A stretch of 64,000 bases of DNA from Brochothrix thermosphacta DSM 20171 = FSL F6-1036 (GTDB taxonomy: Bacteria > Bacillota > Bacilli > Lactobacillales > Listeriaceae): assembly GCF_036884295.1 (NCBI RefSeq), contig NZ_CP145608.1, forward strand, positions 806,001-870,000, written 5' to 3'. The translations under genes and the position numbers were made by a program. Under the pieces are notes generated by a model. It did no database searches. It worked only from the letters and a program-made list of their open reading frames with translations, and was not told the DNA's origin. Shown here piece after piece: positions 27,801 to 35,385 of this stretch. The stretch's first letter is position 1. Each line of letters opens with the position of its first letter.

Positions 27801-27886
27801 GAAAACACCAATTCAAAGCTAGTCCTGAAACAATTCAATTAGTAATTGAACAAGCGGAATCAATGGCAGGTAATTTAACAGAATAA
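24806..27886 (+). CDS. hsdR: Type I restriction enzyme translocase/nuclease subunit HsdR
   Basis: 1026 residues, full length. The nuclease domain shows RTDIILFINGLPLVLFELK with E159-x-K161; the SF2 motor shows Walker A GSGKS (303-307), motif II DEDH (404-407; usually DEAH), and FTGTP. The C-terminal helical part binds the MTase. It would translocate DNA and cut at a distance from unmethylated HsdS sites. TTG24806 is the start, with AGGTGAGG upstream. No in-frame damage is visible, yet hsdM is truncated; HsdR needs HsdM and HsdS to act, so it is probably silent unless an intact hsdM exists elsewhere. Confidence 0.94.
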   Translation: MAEEYVFNENELELVALRWLEEVGYTSVSAKELEDSGMSKRNDYKEVVLKDRLQEALITINPNISIEVIDEALKKITVPEHPNMEVNNQTFHKYITDGIEIQTRENNTNVTKRILLFDFNEPRNNDFLAVNQFIVEENNQRKRTDIILFINGLPLVLFELKNATDEAVGTSDAYNQLQTYKQEIPSLLTFNEFMVASDGVHAKVGTLSSNEERFMVWRTIDGQIEYGTASSQLEVLIKGMCNPEVLLDLIHHFILFKTDGDKTIKILAAYHQYHAVNSAVEEAKRAVSSEGDNKIGVIWHTQGSGKSLSMVFYTGKLVQELNNPTIVVLTDRNDLDDQLFLTFSQSSDLLRQTPKQANNRNDLRELLSVNAGGVIFSTMQKFSPESGNQMDVLTDRRNVIVMADEDHRSQYGFSADIKESDGTIKYGYAKYLRDALPNASYIGFTGTPISSTDKSTKAVFGDYIDVYDMTQSVEDGATVKIYYESRIIPVSLPEDLEIDDLVEEIVEGQEDTIASKSKVKWSRVEAITGAQPRLEQLAKDFVTHFETRQEASFGKSMIVAMSRRIAIDLYQEIIKLRPKWHSDDDDKGKIKIVMTGSSSDPDYWQPFIGNKSRRDKLATRMKDDSDELQIVIVRDMWLTGFDVPSMNTMYIDKPMQGHNLMQAIARVNRVFKDKTGGLVVDYIGIAPKLKSALQEYTPSDQAQAGIDTKIAVNLVKEKYDLITNTIIDKFDYLEFNSSDHVKKLTVITNAANYILGLDDKEEVKRFKDLVTEITRAYALCVTEEEVQQYNAEIAFFKAVKVYLIKLNFVDGVKSPQQIDEELKQLISKSVVTEDIVDIYESLGLEKAELSILSDKFLEEIKEMPQKNLALQLLENLLAGKVKSIQRTNIVQAKKYSDLLQQSIDKYNLRGIDSEIAIRELIELAKEMKNMKEEGEELGLTVEEKAFYDIISKDSEVDKQVLKDISVDIAKTVNDNMTLDWTKRASEKAGMRVEVKRLLRKHQFKASPETIQLVIEQAESMAGNLTE

Positions 27887-28045
27887 ACTAGTCTATAGGC
27901 TATATAAAATGTTATTTAAAAGCTATTGTGACGGTTGAAATTGGGTCTTTAAAAACAGTCTATAACTGTTAAAAATGTCATTTAATAAGAAATCGTGAGA
28001 AGTTCAAACAAGTATTTGAAATCAGAAAAAGCCTATTAAATAAGC
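27887..28045. other. Gap between hsdR and the rpsI fragment
   Basis: No gene. It holds an inverted repeat AACAGT-CTATA-ACTGTT (27953-27969) and TTCAAA-CAAGTA-TTTGAA (28004-28021), the latter about 25 bases before the rpsI homology begins. The second palindrome is a possible recombinase arm or core site, but no integrase gene is present. Confidence 0.5.
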
Positions 28046-28159
28046 TTCCGTTCAGCACTTAAATCTAAAGGTTTACTTACTCGTGACTCACGTATGGTTG
28101 AGCGTAAAAAACCAGGTCTTAAAAAAGCCCTTAAAGCAAGTCAATTCTCTAGGCGTTAA
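28046..28159 (+). pseudogene. rpsI: Orphan 3' end of the ribosomal protein S9 gene
   Basis: In frame from 28046 the DNA reads [17 protein letters not shown], then [20 protein letters not shown] and a TAA stop: 37 residues matching the C-terminus of ribosomal protein S9, ending in the near-invariant QFSxR. There is a stop just upstream (28037) and no start or rest of the gene. From memory, Listeria S9 ends ARRAPQFSKR while streptococci and enterococci end ARKASQFSKR with [12 protein letters not shown]; this fragment looks more like the latter. The 3' end of rpsI is a known integration site for some integrative elements in Firmicutes, so this may be an attachment-site scar carried in with the hsd island. 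Confidence 0.85.
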
Positions 28160-28183
28160 TTGCTGGATCCGTGGTGAATTCAT

Positions 28184-28271
28184 TCGTTTACGATTACAGT
28201 ATAGGACGGAGATTTTAGGAGGAATTGAGTACCATTAAATCAATCGTTTCAAGATATTTTCCATTTATTTG
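28184..28271 (+). repeat. Right copy of the 88-bp direct repeat flanking the hsd island
   Basis: Pairs with 22721-22808 (78 of 88 identical, no gaps). It starts 25 bases after the rpsI fragment's stop codon. Confidence 0.85.
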
Positions 28272-28304
28272 GACTCTGTGTCAAATAGTGTTGGTGAGAA
28301 AAAT

Positions 28305-28565
28305 TGCTAATATCGTAGCGAAGTCATGAGCGTACGAGAGTAGTATGGGACAGAGCGAAAGCGCCAATCCATTCTATTAAGTTAAGAAGCTTTTTGGATT
28401 GTAGATTAAGTTCTACAATCCTTTTTTATATGATTAATTAGTGAAACAGAGAAGAATGATACTTTCGGAAATTAGTGCAATTCTTGCAACCAAAACTAAC
28501 ATGTTTGATAAGCTTAATCTTGTTGTTGCTACTATCATAGAGAAGTTAGTAGTATGGGACGGAAG
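28305..28565 (-). repeat. Two reverse-oriented family-1 copies before ypiA
   Basis: 28305-28356 reads TGCTAATATCGTAGCG ... TACGAGAGTAGTATGGGAC, the reverse complement of the family-1 hairpin and linker; its loop differs (GAAGTCATGA). 28521-28565 reads TTGCTACTATCATAGAGAAGTTAGTAGTATGGGACGGA, with TACTAT/... still able to pair with AGTAGTA. No gene can be supported between 28160 and 28848 apart from the terminator at 28392. Confidence 0.7.
28392..28427 (+). terminator. Terminator with a twin at 56839
   Basis: GGATTGTAGA / TCTACAATCC with loop TTAAGT and a T6 tail. The same stem with loop TTAATT follows greA at 56839-56870. No intact gene precedes it here, so it may have been copied. Confidence 0.85.
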
Positions 28566-28848
28566 TTTCGCCAGAAATTGAGAGCCATTCATTCTATCTA
28601 TCTCGGTTGAATAATAATAGACGAAACTCGTGTGAATATTTGTGTAAGTGATATAGGCTCTTTTTCAAATAGCGAGCAGCACAGTTATATTTCTATTTTT
28701 TTTGCTTAAAAATAGTGTTAGTGACTTATTCCGTCATGAATACATAATTTATAAAGTTTTTTTATTTGTCCACAAGCAATCACCAGTCATTTATTATGTA
28801 TATATGGTACAATTAATAACCATGAGTAAGAGAAAGGATTTGAAAACA

Positions 28849-30117
28849 ATGGCATACGGTTTAAAAATGATAGAAGCGTTACATAACGAGGATTTAGAAG
28901 GGGCACATGCTTTATTGGATCAGGCAATTGAGAATGATTCAGATGAGGAGCATTTTGACTTAGCAGAACAACTTTTACAACTAGGGTTCTTAGATGAAGC
29001 AGAGGCATTATATGGCACATTGCTTATTAATTATCCTGGTGAAGGTGAATTGCTTGTTGCCCTTGCTGAAATCAGTGTTGATCGCGACGATGAAGATACA
29101 GCTTTAGCTTATCTTGAACAAGTACATCCAGAAGATGAAAACTACCCACGTGCATTATTGGTGTTAGCAGATTTGTATCAATCACAAGGTTTATTTGAAG
29201 TGACTGAACAAAAATTACAAGAGGCAAAAGATATGTTACCAGAAGAGCCAATTATCGATTTTGCCTTGGCAGAACATTACAATCAAATGGGACGTTTTTC
29301 AAATGCAATTAACCATTATAATGCAGTAAGTGAAGCGGGTATTGATGAAATATCTGGCGTATTAATGCATCAACGATTAGCAGAATGTTACAGTAGTGGG
29401 GGTGCCTTTGAAGAAGCGATTCGTCACTATGAAGAAGCTTTGGAACAACGTGCCAATACGGACACTTTATTCGGTTTAGCGTTTACAGCTTATCAAGCAC
29501 ATAAGATGGTACGTGCGATTGAAGCGTTTAACCAACTTAAAGAATTAGATCCAAACTATACATCGTTGTATCCATATCTAGCGAAAGCTTACGAACATGA
29601 AAATCGCTTAGTAGAAGCATTTACAGTGATTAAAGAAGGTACAGTGTTAGATAACTTTAATAAAGAGTTATACTATGAAGGTGGAAAACTCGCATTGAAA
29701 TTGGATGATGAAAAAGCCGCTGAAAAATATTTGCGTGAGACACTTGTACTAGATCCACACTTTATGGAAGCCGCATTAACGTTGAATAAATTATTCTTAA
29801 AACAAGAAGACTACCCAGCAGTAATCGATTTAAGTGGTTGGATGGAACAAGAGAACGAAGAAATTGATCCACAACTAGATTGGGATATGGCTTTAGCACA
29901 TAAAGAGTTAGAAGAGTATGATAAAGCAGGTAAAGCTTTTGAGAAGGCATTGACACGTTATCAGGATAACCCATTATTCTTAAAAGACTATGGTTATTTT
30001 ATGCGTGAAGAAGGAAATGTTAAACGAGCACTTGAATTATGGAATAAATACCTCGGTTATGAACCGGAAGATGATGAAATTATTCAAGAAGTGAGTTATT
30101 TAAACGAAAGAGAATAA
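28849..30117 (+). CDS. ypiA: TPR-repeat protein YpiA
   Basis: 422 residues built of about ten tetratricopeptide-like helical pairs (for example the units around 70-105, 175-240, 330-370), the same length as Bacillus YpiA and in the same place after aroA. Acidic and cytosolic, with no enzyme motif; probably a protein-interaction scaffold. GAGAAAGGA precedes ATG28849; the frame is open for 49 codons upstream but those are A+T-rich leader sequence without a ribosome-binding site. ypiB follows 13 bases downstream. Confidence 0.88.
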   Translation: MAYGLKMIEALHNEDLEGAHALLDQAIENDSDEEHFDLAEQLLQLGFLDEAEALYGTLLINYPGEGELLVALAEISVDRDDEDTALAYLEQVHPEDENYPRALLVLADLYQSQGLFEVTEQKLQEAKDMLPEEPIIDFALAEHYNQMGRFSNAINHYNAVSEAGIDEISGVLMHQRLAECYSSGGAFEEAIRHYEEALEQRANTDTLFGLAFTAYQAHKMVRAIEAFNQLKELDPNYTSLYPYLAKAYEHENRLVEAFTVIKEGTVLDNFNKELYYEGGKLALKLDDEKAAEKYLRETLVLDPHFMEAALTLNKLFLKQEDYPAVIDLSGWMEQENEEIDPQLDWDMALAHKELEEYDKAGKAFEKALTRYQDNPLFLKDYGYFMREEGNVKRALELWNKYLGYEPEDDEIIQEVSYLNERE

Positions 30118-30130
30118 GGAGTGTTGTATT

Positions 30131-30679
30131 TTGAATATAACAACGGCTGAAAAACGCGACTTTTTAACATGGTTTCTGCAGCATTATCGTGTACATATTC
30201 CAGAGGTCATTATCTTGTTAGATTTTTTGAAAAACAATGATGAAGTATTGGAATCTGTCCATTTTGTCAATGATATTACACGTTGTGAACGCGCGATGAT
30301 TGTTTCAACAGATAATCTTGATCAAGAGCCTTTTTTGTTTTTTAAGAAGCACTTGGTTACAACTGATCCTCAAAAAGCATTTCATGATATTAGAATGCAT
30401 CCAGAACAAGCGATCTATGTACAAGTTGATTTTCCTCATGCATTAACATCGCCAGAATATGTCGGCGTTAAGGAAGACAACCCGTATCAAATGATGCAAA
30501 CCTTATCGAATGCTGAGCGAAGTGAAGTCAACACGTTTATCAGTGAAACATTACGTCAGGAAAGAATTGCTGATGTAACAGAATTGATTAATCAAGCCTT
30601 GGACGAAGGTAATCTTGACGATTTTAACGAGTGGACACGTGTTTTAAAAGAATTAAAAGAAATTTCACTTGCAAAGTAA
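30131..30679 (+). CDS. ypiB: UPF0302 family protein YpiB
   Basis: 182 residues matching YpiB: the N-terminal RDFLTWFLQHYRVHIPEVIILLDFL, VHFVNDITRCERAMIVST and the C-terminal IADVTELINQALDEGNLDDFNEW. Function is unknown; YpiB-type proteins form a small family limited to Bacillales. TTG30131 is the start, with AAGGAGTG seven bases upstream that overlaps the ypiA stop region, so expression with ypiA is very likely. Confidence 0.88.
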   Translation: MNITTAEKRDFLTWFLQHYRVHIPEVIILLDFLKNNDEVLESVHFVNDITRCERAMIVSTDNLDQEPFLFFKKHLVTTDPQKAFHDIRMHPEQAIYVQVDFPHALTSPEYVGVKEDNPYQMMQTLSNAERSEVNTFISETLRQERIADVTELINQALDEGNLDDFNEWTRVLKELKEISLAK

Positions 30680-30708
30680 TGAGATTTAGCAATTGAGCCC
30701 TTTATTGA

Positions 30709-30737
30709 TTGCGTATAAAGGTCAAAGTATGTAAAAT
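30709..30737 (+). promoter_or_regulatory. Promoter of the YugP-like gene
   Basis: TTGCGT (30709-30714), 17-bp spacer, TAAAAT (30732-30737). Confidence 0.6.
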
Positions 30738-30773
30738 ATAAGGTAATACTAAAAACAAATGGGAAGTGAAAAT

Positions 30774-31451
30774 ATGGGAGCTTATTTAATTTATTTTGTG
30801 TTTATTATGATTATTCCACTCTGGGCACAATTCAGAGTGAAATCAACTTATGCAAAATATCAAAAAGTACAAAACCGCACGGGAATGACCGGTGAACAAG
30901 TAGCACGTCGTATACTTGACGAAAATGGTTTGTATGACGTAACAATACATGCTGTTAAAGGTCATTTAACAGATCATTACGATCCAAGTAAAAAAGGTGT
31001 CTTTTTATCAGAAGATAATTATTTTGGAACAACAATTGCTGGAACTGCCGTAGCAGCTCATGAGGTTGGACATGCAATTCAAGATGCTCAAAATTATAAC
31101 TTTATGCGTGTACGTTCTGCACTTGTACCCGTAGCAAATTTAAGTTCTAATATGGCTTATGTGTTCATTTTAATTGGTATTATTTTTACAGCGCTTAACA
31201 GTTTCTTGTTAATTGGTATTGCTTTGATGGCTGCAGGTGTTCTTTTCCAATTGGTAACATTACCAGTTGAGTTTGATGCATCAAGCCGCGCGTTGAATCA
31301 ATTAGTCTCAACAGGCATATTGCAAAGTGATGAAGAACCTCAAGCACGAAAAGTACTTAGTGCAGCAGCAATGACTTATGTTGCAGCAGCAGCAGTTGCA
31401 GTAATGGAACTATTACGTCTATTGCTTATCTACTTAGGTCGTCGCGATTAA
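30774..31451 (+). CDS. Membrane zinc metallopeptidase, YugP family
   Basis: 225 residues. One membrane segment at the N-terminus (about 3-20), the zinc motif AAHEVGHAIQDA (HExxH about residue 96-100), then two central membrane segments (about 125-165), a conserved PVEFDASSRA containing the likely third ligand Glu, and a final hydrophobic helix. This is the YugP (peptidase M48-like, DUF2227-type) architecture; substrates are unknown. GGGAAG precedes ATG30774. It has its own promoter and terminator. Confidence 0.88.
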   Translation: MGAYLIYFVFIMIIPLWAQFRVKSTYAKYQKVQNRTGMTGEQVARRILDENGLYDVTIHAVKGHLTDHYDPSKKGVFLSEDNYFGTTIAGTAVAAHEVGHAIQDAQNYNFMRVRSALVPVANLSSNMAYVFILIGIIFTALNSFLLIGIALMAAGVLFQLVTLPVEFDASSRALNQLVSTGILQSDEEPQARKVLSAAAMTYVAAAAVAVMELLRLLLIYLGRRD

Positions 31452-31459
31452 ACATAATA

Positions 31460-31498
31460 AAAGAGAGTAACGCTCATTGAGTGTTACTCTTTTTTTTG
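31460..31498 (+). terminator. Terminator after the YugP-like gene
   Basis: AAGAGAGTAACGCTC / GAGTGTTACTCTTTT with a four-base loop and an eight-T tail; symmetrical enough to work in both directions. Confidence 0.93.
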
Positions 31499-32616
31499 CT
31501 CAGTTTCAAATAGTGTTGCTATTCAAAATCCAGCAAAATAAGTTACTTAGGCAGCTATCTTTTTGTAGCTGTTTACTTTAATCATTCATCTTGCTGACAT
31601 CATGACGATACATTTTTATTATTGAAGCCAAGTAGAATTCTCACGACAGTTTTTACAGAAGCTTTTGTTTGGTGCGAATAACTGAGAACATATTCTTTGA
31701 GATGATATCTACTACTAACTAGGAAGCATATCAATGATTTCATTATTTTTAGCATCTGTAAAAAAATCTTATCTCACTGTCGGCACTTTTACTGATTTTA
31801 ATTTATATATTGAAAGGTGATATGTTAAGAAGGCTTATATTATGGTTACTATTATAATTCCTCCTTTGGATCGGCTCAGCGACTTTATTTTAAAGAAAAT
31901 TTATAAATGTCGTCTAGACTATAGATTGTAGAGTCTGAATTATAAATAGGAGTACATCGAAGTGTTATTTACTTAATCTTAAATATTGATTAAGTGATTT
32001 ATCGATTTAAATATACCTAGTCATATAGTTTTTTTCAAGGATAACAGAGTTACATAGTTTTTTTAAATAATCTTTAATATTCATTTGTTTTTCAAAGAAA
32101 GTGAAAATATAGATATATAGTTTTTTGTCTGTTTCAAAATAGTTATTTGTAGTTCTTTGAATATTAAAATATGGTATTATAGATACAGTCATATTTAAAA
32201 TTTTAATGTAAAAAGGGAAGGTCTTATATGTGTTTTAAAAGATGATGATTTTATATGTTACGTTTAATTGGTATAGGAATAGCTATAGCCTTGGATTATC
32301 GATTATCTACACGAATTATTTCAAACAAATAATTCAAAGCTAGAGATTATTGTATATAGTGAAAATACTTTGGTGAAATGAAAAGTTTCCCTGAATTACT
32401 TAGTTTCACCAAACATTAATAAGTATGAAAAAATACTCTCCATTCGTCAATTATTTGATGGGTGTTTTGTTGAATAATAACCCAAATGAAGTGGGCGGTT
32501 ATAAAAAGAAGGGACTCATATACTTTAATATGAGTAGATATTTAGGATGTCGCAGTGATGACGTGGACCTAAATATTAAAGAACTAATAAATAGCCAAAG
32601 ATAGGAGTTGTTATTT
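31499..32616. other. Gene-free, decayed accessory DNA upstream of the broken ABC exporter
   Basis: No complete gene. 31551-31572 is a CAGCTA/TAGCTG hairpin. 31599-31641 matches 22617-22660. The stretch is very A+T rich with many stops. Two coding-like scraps remain: 32255-32331, in frame MLRLIGIGIAIALDYRLSTR..., and 32478-32603, which reads NPNEVGGYKKKGLIYFN then MSRYLGCRSDDVDLNIKEL to a TAG two bases before the AGGAG of the ABC gene. The second is coupled to the exporter as an operon neighbour would be, so it is probably the C-terminus of a lost gene. I do not recognise either. Confidence 0.6.
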
Positions 32617-33545
32617 TTGAAACGAAATGTTCTTGAAATTACAAATCTGAAAAAAAATATGCAGACACTCACGTGGTGAATATTTCAAAAATGACATTTG
32701 AAAAAGGAAAAATGATTGGTGTTCTTGGGCCAAACGGTGCCGGTAAATCAACTTTAATTAAAATTTTGATGGGTTTAACTCAATTTGATAATGGTGAAGT
32801 TCTTTATAATGGTAATACGAATTTACAAAAAGAAATTTTAGGTTTAGTACCACAGGATTTGGCACTGTATATGGAACTAAATGCTTATGAAAATCTAACT
32901 TTTTTTGGTTCGCTTTATAACAATAAAGAACAAGATTTAAAGCAAACTGTTAAACAGATGATTCAAAAAATAGGGTTAGAAGATAAAGCGAAAAAAACAA
33001 TTAAAACCTATTCTGGTGGTATGAAGCGTAGGGTGAATATTGGAGCTGCCTTAATTCATAACCCTGAAATTATCTTTATGGATGAACCAACAGTCGGTAT
33101 TGATCCTCAATCACGCAACAAAATTTATGAAATAATTGAAGAACTAAAAAAAGCAGAAAAAACAATAATTTATACTACGCACTACATGGAAGAAGTCGAA
33201 AAAATGTGTGATTATATTTATATTTTAGATGAGGGTGAAATTATTAAAGAAGGCGATTTATCGACGTTATTAAAACAAATAAATAATGGTGTGATAGAAG
33301 TCGTATTCGCTGATGCTAATGCAGATGTAATCTTGGAGATATTAAATACTTATAGTGCAGTTGATTTAGTAAAGTACGATGATATGAAATATACCTTGTT
33401 AATAAAAGATGAACTACAAGTAGTTACAGCAGAACTAATGTCACTATTTAAGCATGAAGATATTGTCATAAGAGATTTCAGCTTTCACAAACCAAATCTT
33501 GAAACGTTATTTTTGTTAATAACAGGCAAAACACTAAGAGAATGA
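32617..33545 (+). pseudogene. ABC transporter ATP-binding protein, frameshifted near its start
   Basis: From TTG32617 (AGGAG nine bases upstream) the protein starts MKRNVLEITNLKK, then shifts frame in a run of eight As (32650-32657): adding one A would give KKKYADTHVVNISKM and join the long frame that continues from 32673 to the stop. The remaining 290 residues are a complete exporter-type ATPase: Walker A GPNGAGKS, YSGGMKRR signature, IIFMDEPTVGIDP Walker B, and the H-loop TTHYMEE. DrrA/YhaQ-like, for drug or peptide export. Without the frame repair the first beta strand is lost, so it is likely inactive unless slippage or a downstream GTG start (32673) rescues it. A sequencing error in the A run is also possible. 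Confidence 0.8.
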
Positions 33546-33555
33546 GGTGCAATTT

Positions 33556-34830
33556 ATGAAGTGGTACTCTATCGCAAAAAAAGATATCAAGTTGATGTTG
33601 AAAGATCCGAGTGCAATTGTGGTCTTACTCCTTTTACCGATTATGTTTATTACAATAATGAGCCTCGCTCTTAGTTCAACATATGGAAGTGTAGATGCAC
33701 CGATAGAAATAGTTTACTTGGATTAAGATCAAACTAAAATGTCAGATAAATATATTAATAGGCTTCAAAAAATAGATGGTATTATGTTGAAAAAAACAGT
33801 CAGTGAAAAAGAGGGCAAGAAGCAAATTGATAAAGGTAAATATCCAATGTTTTTAATTGTACCAAAAGCATTTTCTGAAGAACTATCCAAAAATGGATCA
33901 ATAACATTGAAAATTTATAGTGATTCTATGCAAAAATCAACAGTTGGTATTTTTGAACAGACAATTAGAGGTATATCCAAACAGTTTGAATTAGAATCTC
34001 AACTTGAACTCTATGGTGTTTCACAAGAAAAAATCATTGGAAATTATTTGAATGGCAAGATTAAAGAGCTAGAGAATAGATTTGACACACAGAGTTATTT
34101 AGCTAGTAACACTGATAATTTAGTAGATGGAGGTTTATCTGAATCAATCAAATCTTCAATGAATAGTATTCTTAAAAAAAATGTTATTAAACAAGAAGCG
34201 CGAACCAATAATTCTAGCATAGTAGAACCAGATACTTTTCAACAAAACGTACCTGGATACACTGTTATGTTCGCTTTTTTTATTATTATGTGGGCAGGTA
34301 AATCCTTTTTATCAGAAAAAAACAATGGGACTTGGGATAGACTCATGATTTCTAATATATCAACGGCAGAAGTATATTTGGGTAAATATGTCCCTAACTT
34401 TCTAATTGGTTTATTGCAAGTGACACTTTTGTTTTCGTTTGGTCACTTTGCCTTCGGTATGGGTCTGGGGAGCTCTCCTATTTCTGTGGGGATACTTAGC
34501 GTTGCATTGATTATTTGTAGTACATCTTTAGGGATGTTGATTTCCTCCATCGCTAAAACAGATTCACAAGTTACAGGCGTATCATTATTTATCGTTTTAA
34601 CATCAGCTGCTATAGGTGGAACAATGGTACCTTTAACGGTTATGCCTGACTTTATGCAAAAAATAGCAAAGTTTGTACCTCAATCTTGGGCGTTAGAGGG
34701 ATATCAAAACCTAATAGTAAGAAATCAAGGGTTCCAAAGTATTTTGCCGAACATTTTGGTATTACTTTCTTTTTCGTTAGTGTTTCTAGTTGTAGCGTTT
34801 GTATTTATTAGAAGAGCTATAAAAAAATAA
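33556..34830 (+). pseudogene. ABC-2 type exporter permease with an internal stop codon
   Basis: ATG33556 follows GAGGTG after the ATPase stop. The frame reads MKWYSIAKKDIKLMLKDPSA, a hydrophobic signal-anchor, and DAPIEIVYLD, then TAA at 33724-33726, and continues in frame (DQTKMSDKYINRLQ...) to 34830. Total length would be 424 residues: one N-terminal membrane helix, a large extracytoplasmic domain (about 50-230) and five to six C-terminal helices from about 235. One substitution (GAA to TAA is the simplest) accounts for the stop. Together with the damaged ATPase this exporter is probably dead. Confidence 0.85.
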
Positions 34831-34839
34831 GACGGTGTT

Positions 34840-35097
34840 TTGAATGAAAATACATTATTAGCGATAGCAAATATATCCGCGATAGAACCTGACAGAGTTG
34901 CTTTTCTTACGAGTAATAGAAAATGGACTTACAGTGATATATGGATTAATATAAAAAGAATAGTTTCTTCGAGTAAAACATACTTCTTGGAAAATGATGA
35001 CATCATACTATTCGATAAAACAGAATCTATTTTAGAAAATAACTTTCCAAAATCTGTGTTGCTTCAAAAAGAAATCACTCACCAAGAAAATCATTGA
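34840..35097 (+). pseudogene. N-terminal fragment of an AMP-forming (DltA/NRPS-like) ligase
   Basis: 85 residues from TTG34840, starting MNENTLLAIANISAIEPDRVAFLTSN-like (LLAIANISAIEPDRVAFL) and RKWTYSDIWINIKR, the typical first 60 residues of acyl-adenylate ligases such as DltA or an NRPS adenylation domain. All catalytic motifs lie further on and are missing; the last 25 residues do not match. It begins ten bases after the permease stop, so the original operon probably encoded an adenylating biosynthetic enzyme next to its exporter. Confidence 0.65.
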
Positions 35098-35141
35098 AAT
35101 ATTGTGCATCAGTTGAAGTGTTTTTGAGTTACGTAAATTAA

Positions 35142-35178
35142 GAGGAATTGTCCATCTTAAATGGATGATTCCTCTTAT
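35142..35178 (+). terminator. Long hairpin after the ligase fragment
   Basis: AAGAGGAATTGTCCAT pairs almost perfectly with ATGGATGATTCCTCTT. No clear T run follows, so termination is uncertain. Confidence 0.55.
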
Positions 35179-35204
35179 AGTGTTACTCATAGTTAGTAAT
35201 ATAA

Positions 35205-35339
35205 AGGGATGGTACATGGAATGGTACTCGGACTTGAAGGAATGGTACTCTTAAGACATTAACATAATGATTGGTACTCGCTGTCGCTGCGTCCCATACT
35301 ACTCTCGTAAAGCGGATAAATCCGCTACGATATTAGCAG
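35205..35339 (+). repeat. Family-1 copy with several GGAATGGTACTC boxes
   Basis: Boxes GGATGGTAC, GGAATGGTACTC, GGAATGGTACTC and ATTGGTACTC occur at 35208-35272, with CTTAAGACATTAACATAA between, then CGCTGCGTCCC and the hairpin at 35295-35339 (CTCTCGTAAAGCGGAT-AA-ATCCGCTACGATATTAG). Same orientation and same modular order as the array at 1530-1906. Confidence 0.85.
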
Positions 35340-35346
35340 CAGCAGC

Positions 35347-35383
35347 AAAAAAAAATCATGGCGATTATATCCCATGATTTTTT
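35347..35383 (-). terminator. Terminator of the minus-strand gene at 35386
   Basis: AAATCATGG / CCATGATTT with an A run on one side and a T run on the other, so it can stop transcription in both directions. It begins three bases beyond the minus-strand stop codon. Confidence 0.85.
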
Positions 35384-35385
35384 CA

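Noticed and set aside
28046-28159. Intact small gene
   Set aside because: It has no start codon of its own in context, is preceded by an in-frame stop, and matches only the end of ribosomal protein S9.
32007-32192. 61-aa minus-strand frame upstream of the broken exporter
   Set aside because: Very A+T-rich, no ribosome-binding site, composition like non-coding DNA.
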